A DNA stretch of 27,069 nt from Corynebacterium kroppenstedtii (GTDB lineage Bacteria > Actinomycetota > Actinomycetes > Mycobacteriales > Mycobacteriaceae): positions 1-27,069 of the forward strand of contig NZ_QFRA01000027.1 of NCBI RefSeq assembly GCF_003243515.1. The letters are read 5' to 3'. Every line of letters starts with the position of its first letter. Within the stretch, counting starts at the first letter, position 1. Under the pieces are notes generated by a model. The model was not told the origin of the DNA. It ran no database searches and worked only from the letters and a program-made list of their open reading frames with translations. Of the stretch, positions 21,502 through 27,069 are shown piece after piece. The position numbers were made by a program, and so were the translations under genes.

Positions 21502-23352
21502 ATGATCCCCCTACGATCGTCGGTCACTACCCAAGGCCGTAACGCCGCTGGAGCCCGCGCGCTATGGCGAGCGGCCGGCTTAAAAGATGGTGACTTTAAT
21601 AAACCCATCATAGCCATCGCGAACTCCTACACGCAGTTCGTTCCCGGCCATGTGCACCTCAAGGACGTCGGGGACATTGTCGCTGGTGCCATCCGTGAAG
21701 CCGGCGGTGTTCCTCGAGAGTTCAACACCATTGCCGTCGACGATGGAATCGCCATGGGCCACGGTGGGATGCTCTACTCACTCCCCTCCCGCGAAATCAT
21801 CTCCGATTCCGTGGAATATATGGTTAATGCGCACGCAGCGGACGCGATTGTCTGCATTTCCAACTGTGACAAGATCACGCCGGGAATGCTCAATGCGGCC
21901 ATGCGCCTCAACATTCCGGCCATCTTCGTGTCCGGTGGCCCCATGGAGGCAGGAAAAGCCGTCGTCGTCGACGGGGTTGCGCATACTCCTACCGACCTCA
22001 TTACAGCGATTTCCACATCGGCAAACGATAGTGTCGACGACCGAGGGCTGTCCATCGTCGAGAATTCGGCGTGCCCGACCTGTGGTTCCTGTTCAGGAAT
22101 GTTTACCGCGAACTCGATGAACAGCTTGACGGAGGCGCTCGGACTGTCACTCCCCGGTAATGGCTCTACGTTGGCTACTCATGCAGCCCGGCGCGCGCTC
22201 TTTGAGAACGCTGGCCGGACGATCGTTGACATGTGCCAGCGTTATTACAACCACGATGACGATAGTGTCCTCCCACGCAACGTCGCGAATAAGCATGCTT
22301 TTGATAACGCCATGACTCTTGACATGGCCATGGGTGGATCGACGAACACTGTTCTGCACATTCTTGCTGCGGCGCAAGAGGGCGACATCGATTTTGATCT
22401 GGCTGATATCGACCGTCTGTCCAGGGAAGTTCCTTGTCTCTCTAAGGTCGCGCCGAACTCCAATTACCACATGGAGGATGTCCATCGTGCGGGCGGAATT
22501 CCCGCGATCCTCGGTGAACTTAACCGTGCGGAGCTGCTCCACGACGATGTTCACGCGGTACATGCACAGTCTCTGTCGGACTGGTTAGCGACCTGGGATA
22601 TTCGTACAGATAACCCGACACAGGTTGCTTTGGATTTGTTCCACGCTGCCCCTGGTGGCGTGCGAACAACGGTTCCCTTCTCGACGGATAACAAGTGGGA
22701 CGAGCTCGACACCGATTCCGAAAACGGGTGCATCCGCGATGTTAACCACGCCTATACCGCTGATGGCGGGCTGGTTATTTTGCGCGGAAACCTCGCTGAG
22801 GACGGCGCCGTCATTAAGGCTGCCGGCATTGATGAGTCGCTGTGGCACTTCTCTGGGCCTGCCCACGTGTTGGAGTCCCAGGAAGATGCAGTTAACGCTA
22901 TTTTGAACAAGCAGATCAAGCCGGGCGAGGTCGTCGTCATTCGGTACGAGGGTCCCGCCGGTGGTCCTGGGATGCAAGAAATGCTGCATCCCACTGCGTT
23001 CTTGAAGGGCGCTGGTTTGGGAACCCAGTGCGCGCTGATCACGGATGGTCGCTTTTCTGGCGGTTCATCGGGTATTTCCGTTGGGCACATTTCTCCCGAG
23101 GCAGCACATGGTGGGCTGATTGGTCTTATTCACGACGGTGACACCGTTACTATCGACGTCCACAAGCGCCAGCTCACCCTTGACGTGCCCGAGGATGTGT
23201 TGGCGGAACGTCGTGGGAAGATGAACGCCTCTGAGCACCCGTGGCGCCCGCTGAACCGTCAACGGCGGGTGAGCAAGGCGCTCCAGGCGTACGCATCGAT
23301 GGCTACCAGCGCTGATACTGGTGCTGTTCGGAAAGTCAACGACCGTCGGTAG
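21502..23352 (+). CDS. ilvD: Dihydroxy-acid dehydratase
   Basis: Iron-sulfur enzyme that dehydrates the dihydroxy acids to 2-ketoisovalerate and 2-keto-3-methylvalerate, the third common step of valine and isoleucine synthesis. Its 616 residues fit the family. Signature regions are SNCDKITPGM (Cys122, with Asp123 and Lys124) and ACPTCGSCSGMFTANSMN (Cys191, Cys194, Cys197), plus MGGSTNTVLH and the C-terminal GRFSGGSSGISVGHISPEAA. It starts with ATG and GAGGAG nine bases upstream. It lies on the plus strand behind mscCG and the PH-domain gene and may share their transcript. The other ilv genes run the opposite way from the divergent promoter region. Confidence 0.95.
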   Translation: MIPLRSSVTTQGRNAAGARALWRAAGLKDGDFNKPIIAIANSYTQFVPGHVHLKDVGDIVAGAIREAGGVPREFNTIAVDDGIAMGHGGMLYSLPSREIISDSVEYMVNAHAADAIVCISNCDKITPGMLNAAMRLNIPAIFVSGGPMEAGKAVVVDGVAHTPTDLITAISTSANDSVDDRGLSIVENSACPTCGSCSGMFTANSMNSLTEALGLSLPGNGSTLATHAARRALFENAGRTIVDMCQRYYNHDDDSVLPRNVANKHAFDNAMTLDMAMGGSTNTVLHILAAAQEGDIDFDLADIDRLSREVPCLSKVAPNSNYHMEDVHRAGGIPAILGELNRAELLHDDVHAVHAQSLSDWLATWDIRTDNPTQVALDLFHAAPGGVRTTVPFSTDNKWDELDTDSENGCIRDVNHAYTADGGLVILRGNLAEDGAVIKAAGIDESLWHFSGPAHVLESQEDAVNAILNKQIKPGEVVVIRYEGPAGGPGMQEMLHPTAFLKGAGLGTQCALITDGRFSGGSSGISVGHISPEAAHGGLIGLIHDGDTVTIDVHKRQLTLDVPEDVLAERRGKMNASEHPWRPLNRQRRVSKALQAYASMATSADTGAVRKVNDRR

Positions 23353-23390
23353 TTACAGGTTTCGGGTTCGCCCTTGTGCAGAACCTGCAC

Positions 23391-23433
23391 GGCCCTCCGA
23401 GCTCAACTATCAGGGTTGAACGCGTGAGGGGCC
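23391..23433. terminator. Hairpin between convergent ilvD and DoxX-domain gene
   Basis: GGCCCTC (23391-23397) can pair with GAGGGGCC (23426-23433, one bulged base), and an inner repeat CTCAAC / GGTTGA extends the stem. A smaller hairpin, GTGCAG / CTGCAC, precedes it. No clear T-run on either strand, so efficiency is uncertain. Confidence 0.5.
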
Positions 23434-23448
23434 GACTGACTACATGGG

Positions 23449-25095
23449 CTAGTTGAATGGGTTTGACTGGGCGACAACGACCCATACCGCTGCTCCGGCG
23501 AGCAACCCGATGATCGTGCTGAACCAGCCGCTCCCTAGGGGGCGTCGGGCCCAACCGCGAGTGGCGTCCACTCCCCACTTTCCGGGACCGCTGAACGCTA
23601 CGCCTATGGCTAGCGCGGTGAGCAACAACCACACCTGTACGTGCGGAGTCAAGTTGAACGGTGAGAATGCGCCCGGCTGAAGGTCGATCGAGTACATTGC
23701 CATAAGGCTTGATACTGCAACCGCCATGCAGGCACCCAACGGAGCAAGCACCCCCAACACGAGGAACGCCCCGGCGGCAGTTTCGATGATGGGCACGGCC
23801 CAGGCTAGGAGCTCGTTGCCCTTCATAAAGTAGAAGTCATTGTGCAGACCATCGACGCCAGAGCTGCCTCCTAGCTCGAAGAGAGTTCGGACACCGTAGA
23901 ACAGCAGCATCGCGCCCAGAGCCAGGCGAATGAGGAAGAGCCCGAAATCGGTGGTTCCCCGGCGCGGGTCCTCATCCTCATAGATCTCGTCGTCGACGTC
24001 GACGTCACCAGTGTTATCAATGGGGCGGTCGTCCTCCCCCAGGGGAACAGCACCATCCCTGTATTCACCAGCGGCACCTTCACTTGCCATCATACCGGCA
24101 GCCGCCCTGTCATTCTGGCGATCGTCGGCATAGTGGACCCTATCGACGTGGTCACGATCATAAGCGCCTGACGTCGGCATATCGACGCGTGTCTCGTTGA
24201 TCTGCTCATCAGGTCGATCGACGTATGTGTCGTGTGTTTCGTACCGCGGCGCGGATTCCGAAGACGCACGCCCGTCGGCCGAAGCCGAGGTCCGGCTCGT
24301 TGAGGAAGGCTCTTCCTCATCCATGGTGGCCATATCTAAATCTGACACCGGAGCGTTAGCGAAAACGGCATCCTCGTCCGACGTTGACCGCGCACCTGGA
24401 ATGTCCTCAGGCTGGTCGAACAGCGGGTCATGGTTTTTCGGTTCCTGAGGCTGCTCACGAGGCGTAATCACCTGTGGTGCAGCCCGCCCCGTCAAGGAAT
24501 AAATGTCACGCCGTCCCTGCGGGCGCTGCTCAACCACGGTGAGTTCGTTGGCTGCAAAATTTTCATCAGATGGCGCTTCAGATTCTGCTTCGCGACTAGC
24601 AACGTCGTGAGGCACATCGTGGGCCGTGTCGCGCTCAAATTCAGCGGCCCGGCGATCACTTGCGTGATCGTCCCTAGGATCATCATGGCCCGCACGGCCA
24701 TCCGGTTCCGCAGAGGTAGCTGAGCTAGCCGACCTAGCGGGCTTGACCGGCCGTGATCCGGAGACCGTCGGAATGTCGTCTAAATCATCCATTGCTTGAA
24801 GATCGGCTAAATCGTTTGAGTCTTTTGCGTCGGATGATCCGCGTGACTTCTTATCCCAGGGATCCAGCCCACGCTGGTCTATCGCACCATACGACAATGA
24901 CGGTGCGGACTTTTCCTTCACCTCGTGGGACTCCCCTTCTGCCGACGCGCTTCCGCGCACGGCATCGGCGTTATTCCCCTTCGATGTGGACGTATCCGAT
25001 GTAGACGCATCGACCTCGCCGCGGGATTCTAGGGCGGGAATAGGGGTGTCAGCTGTAGGGTCGCTAAGTTTATTGCGGGACTTTCTTCCGAACAT
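23449..25095 (-). CDS. DoxX-family membrane protein with long disordered acidic N terminus
   Basis: 548 residues. Residues 1-380 are low-complexity and strongly acidic, rich in Asp, Ser, Glu, Ala and Arg, with no recognisable fold, and presumably cytoplasmic. From about 381 to 510 there is a four-helix DoxX-type domain (FGLFLIRLALGAMLLFYGVRTLFELG, then NELLAWAVPIIETAAGAFLVLGVLAPLGA), followed by one more hydrophobic helix (about 523-542). DoxX-like proteins are linked to redox and thiol stress in mycobacteria, but the function here is not established. It starts with ATG and has AAAGTGGGG upstream. It converges with ilvD; YkvI-like genes lie upstream on the same strand with a gap of about 110 bases. 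Confidence 0.75.
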   Translation of the reverse strand: MFGRKSRNKLSDPTADTPIPALESRGEVDASTSDTSTSKGNNADAVRGSASAEGESHEVKEKSAPSLSYGAIDQRGLDPWDKKSRGSSDAKDSNDLADLQAMDDLDDIPTVSGSRPVKPARSASSATSAEPDGRAGHDDPRDDHASDRRAAEFERDTAHDVPHDVASREAESEAPSDENFAANELTVVEQRPQGRRDIYSLTGRAAPQVITPREQPQEPKNHDPLFDQPEDIPGARSTSDEDAVFANAPVSDLDMATMDEEEPSSTSRTSASADGRASSESAPRYETHDTYVDRPDEQINETRVDMPTSGAYDRDHVDRVHYADDRQNDRAAAGMMASEGAAGEYRDGAVPLGEDDRPIDNTGDVDVDDEIYEDEDPRRGTTDFGLFLIRLALGAMLLFYGVRTLFELGGSSGVDGLHNDFYFMKGNELLAWAVPIIETAAGAFLVLGVLAPLGACMAVAVSSLMAMYSIDLQPGAFSPFNLTPHVQVWLLLTALAIGVAFSGPGKWGVDATRGWARRPLGSGWFSTIIGLLAGAAVWVVVAQSNPFN

Positions 25096-25205
25096 AACCC
25101 CACTTTAAAGGTGAACAGGGACACAACGCAGATAATTTACGTGGTGTGTCGATTAATATCCGGGCGACCAGGGATAATGGGGCTCACGAGGGTCCCCGTT
25201 GTCAC

Positions 25206-26603
25206 CTAATCAGACGCCGACGCCGGTACGCTTCCCGAACGCCCACCGGAGTTATCATTCGTTTTACCGCCGGAGGTCTCACCATGCGTTTCGGCCTCAG
25301 AGTCAGATAATCCACCTTGTGTAGGTGCTCCCTCACCCGACGTGTTCTCGTCGGAAGAAGCGTCGTGTGAGTCATCACCCGACTCCTCATCGAGCTCTTT
25401 CCTGACCGCTTCCCTCAGCTCCGCATTTTCAATATTTGACGCCCTAACCAGGTGACGTAATTGCCGACGCTGCTTTGAGGTAAAGCGCTTCTTCGGATTG
25501 TCACGCCGCTCAACTAACTCACTAATTCGATCACGACGTTCGGCCTCGTCCTCAATGCGGGAATGCCCGCGGAACCAGGCAATCAACAACACGATAATCA
25601 GGAAAACACCCAAATAGCCTAAGGCCGGATATACCGTCGCAATTAAAGACTTGAATCCCAGGAAGCTCAAAACAAAGCCCGCCAATGTCGCACTGACGAA
25701 AATAATGCGGAATTTATCGGGATGGTTAGCGGAAAGCCGTCGACCTAGTGAGTAAAACATTCCAATGGCGGTATTAAAGATCATGCCGTAAATAACGACG
25801 GCCATGACCCAACCCAAGCCGCCGTTGATGTTATTCACCAGCGAAAGCATGGGTAATGCGTCATCTTTAACGGTTGCCGTGGAGCACAACAGAGCAACTG
25901 CGGAAATGGTGAGCAAAATACCGAAGGTAAGGCCACCGAAGAAACCGCCCCAGCCCGCCTCACGCGGGTACAGGTGCGAACCACCGATAACAATGGCCAT
26001 GGACACCGAGAGAATTAATGACAGCCCCACATAGTTCAGACTCGACAATGCGAAGTTCGGGAAGCTATTGGGAATTGATGAGGCTACCTCACTGAGATGA
26101 CCCCAGGAATCACTGCGATCAACGAAGGAATAGATCGACGCAGCCACAACGAAAACGATGATGAATGGCGTAATACCACCAATGACGGCTGAAACTTTAT
26201 CAACGTCCAACATGCCGGCCGCTAAAACAAATACCAGCATGATGACCGAGCCGACCCACACTGGCCACCCCAGCTGCTGTTTAAGGTTCTCCCCCGCACC
26301 CGCGAACATCACGAAACCAATACAAAACAGGGTGGCAATAATGGCGAGATCGAGAAACTTCGATACCCAGGTGGGCAATGAGCCGGACAATACTTCATTG
26401 TGTTCATCAGCCATGTAATAGCTGCCCAGTTGCAGCACTGTGTACCCCGTTGCCGCCATAATCACCGCGGCAAGAATCGCGCCCAGAATTCCCCACGTTC
26501 CATAGGACACGAAATACTGCTGGATTTCCTGGCCCGACGCGAAACCCACACCAACAATTAATCCAACAAAGGACAACGCAATACTTATTGTGCGTTTAAC
26601 CAC
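25206..26603 (-). CDS. YkvI-like membrane transporter (APC-superfamily type)
   Basis: 465-residue protein with about 10-11 transmembrane helices up to residue 350. The N terminus SFVGLIVGVGFASGQEIQQYF carries the unwound-helix glycine pattern (GVGFASGQE) typical of the COG3949/YkvI family, which has an APC-like fold and unknown substrate. The C-terminal 110 residues are hydrophilic: a basic helical motif RFTSKQRRQLRHLV (373-386), then an acidic Ser/Gly-rich tail. It starts with GTG and no strong ribosome binding site. The neighbouring gene at the window end is a paralog sharing the last helix and the basic motif, so the pair arose by tandem duplication and is probably cotranscribed (55-base gap). 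Confidence 0.8.
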   Translation of the reverse strand: MVKRTISIALSFVGLIVGVGFASGQEIQQYFVSYGTWGILGAILAAVIMAATGYTVLQLGSYYMADEHNEVLSGSLPTWVSKFLDLAIIATLFCIGFVMFAGAGENLKQQLGWPVWVGSVIMLVFVLAAGMLDVDKVSAVIGGITPFIIVFVVAASIYSFVDRSDSWGHLSEVASSIPNSFPNFALSSLNYVGLSLILSVSMAIVIGGSHLYPREAGWGGFFGGLTFGILLTISAVALLCSTATVKDDALPMLSLVNNINGGLGWVMAVVIYGMIFNTAIGMFYSLGRRLSANHPDKFRIIFVSATLAGFVLSFLGFKSLIATVYPALGYLGVFLIIVLLIAWFRGHSRIEDEAERRDRISELVERRDNPKKRFTSKQRRQLRHLVRASNIENAELREAVRKELDEESGDDSHDASSDENTSGEGAPTQGGLSDSEAETHGETSGGKTNDNSGGRSGSVPASASD

Positions 26604-26658
26604 TGATCTAACTTTCTATCTATTCCGAAGTAACGATCGATTGCTATTCCCGATGTCA

Positions 26659-27069
26659 TTACTTCACCGGGGTGCTTGACACCGTGGAACTTGAGCCAGT
26701 CTCTCCCCCAGCGCTGTCTTTAGCGTCTGCATCCGGCTCATCGATCTCTTCGGGTTCAGGACTCTCATCAGTCTTGGTATCACTCGTCACGTCGTCGCGG
26801 ATAAGTTTCCGGAGTTCGTCATCATCCAGGTTCGAGTCCCCGATCAGGTGCCGGAGCCGACGAGCCTGCTTCGACGTAAACCGCACATTCGGATCAAGCT
26901 TGCGCTCGGCAAGTTCACGCGCTTCTTGGCGACGGCCACCTTCGTCGTACATCGCAGTCCGTCCCCGGCACCAGGCAATGAACAGCAACGCAATCAATAC
27001 GAACCCGACGTACCCCATGATCGGGTACACACTGGACAGCAACGTTTTGAATCCGAAGAAGCTGACGGC
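26659..27069 (-). CDS. Second YkvI-like membrane transporter (partial, 5' end outside window)
   Basis: Frame open through the right edge; 136 C-terminal residues are visible. AVSFFGFKTLLSSVYPIMGYVGF...IAWCRG aligns with VLSFLGFKSLIATVYPALGYLGV...IAWFRG of the downstream gene, and the basic motif RFTSKQARRLRHLI followed by an Asp/Glu-rich tail is also shared. It is therefore the C-terminal part of a tandem paralog. The tails differ after the basic motif, so the copies are diverged and not a recent duplication. An apparent TTG start at 27042 is internal. Confidence 0.8.
   Translation of the reverse strand, partial: AVSFFGFKTLLSSVYPIMGYVGFVLIALLFIAWCRGRTAMYDEGGRRQEARELAERKLDPNVRFTSKQARRLRHLIGDSNLDDDELRKLIRDDVTSDTKTDESPEPEEIDEPDADAKDSAGGETGSSSTVSSTPVK

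Noticed and set aside
1..27069. CRISPR arrays, insertion sequences, prophage or toxin-antitoxin modules
   Set aside because: No regularly spaced repeats, transposase or integrase frames, terminal inverted repeats with target duplications, or typical small toxin-antitoxin gene pairs were seen.

Overview
The window looks like a chromosomal segment of a Corynebacterium-type actinomycete. The evidence is a moderately high GC content, frequent GTG starts, leaderless-looking promoters, and a gene order that, from what I recall, closely follows the C. glutamicum ilvD - PH-domain protein - yggB/mscCG - ilvBNC - serA - leuB - (cNMP/CBS/DUF294) - dnaQ2 - odx - gltX chromosome section. No phage, insertion sequence, CRISPR array or obvious horizontally acquired island is visible; this is mostly core-metabolism territory.

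Layout from left to right. 1-136: the 3' end of a membrane-protein gene with a terminator. 137-1475: a gene-poor stretch holding two identical tRNA-Glu(CTC) genes and one tRNA-Gln(CTG), all on the minus strand. 1643-3133: gltX, minus. 3303-4451: an isochorismate synthase, plus, with a leaderless-type promoter. 4516-8097: on the minus strand a FAH-family hydrolase/decarboxylase, a DnaQ-like exonuclease and a cNMP-CBS-DUF294 protein. 8217-9611: an MFS transporter, plus. 9622-18155: a long minus-strand amino-acid biosynthesis block read as ilvB-ilvN-ilvC, then serA, a COG0523/CobW GTPase, leuB and a GNAT acetyltransferase. 18271-18413: a complete transcription attenuator with a branched-chain leader peptide in front of ilvB. 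18639-23352: plus-strand mscCG-like mechanosensitive channel, PH-domain protein and ilvD. 23449-27069: minus-strand DoxX-domain protein with a long disordered N terminus and two tandem YkvI-like membrane transporters, the second cut by the window end.

How the genes work together. IlvB/IlvN (acetohydroxyacid synthase), IlvC and IlvD perform the shared valine/isoleucine steps and LeuB serves leucine; SerA opens serine synthesis. The ilvB leader peptide (Ile-Ile-Leu-Val-Val) couples transcription to charging of exactly the tRNAs whose amino acids the operon makes. The MscCG-like channel is of the type that releases glutamate in C. glutamicum. GltX sits beside both tRNA-Glu and tRNA-Gln genes, which fits a non-discriminating GluRS that charges both tRNAs.

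The most interesting non-coding signals are the ilvB attenuator, which appears to be translated from a leaderless transcript, and the region upstream of the COG0523 GTPase, which combines a Fur/Zur-family-like operator with a predicted three-way-junction RNA leader. All calls come from reading the sequence without database searches; homolog comparisons are from memory.
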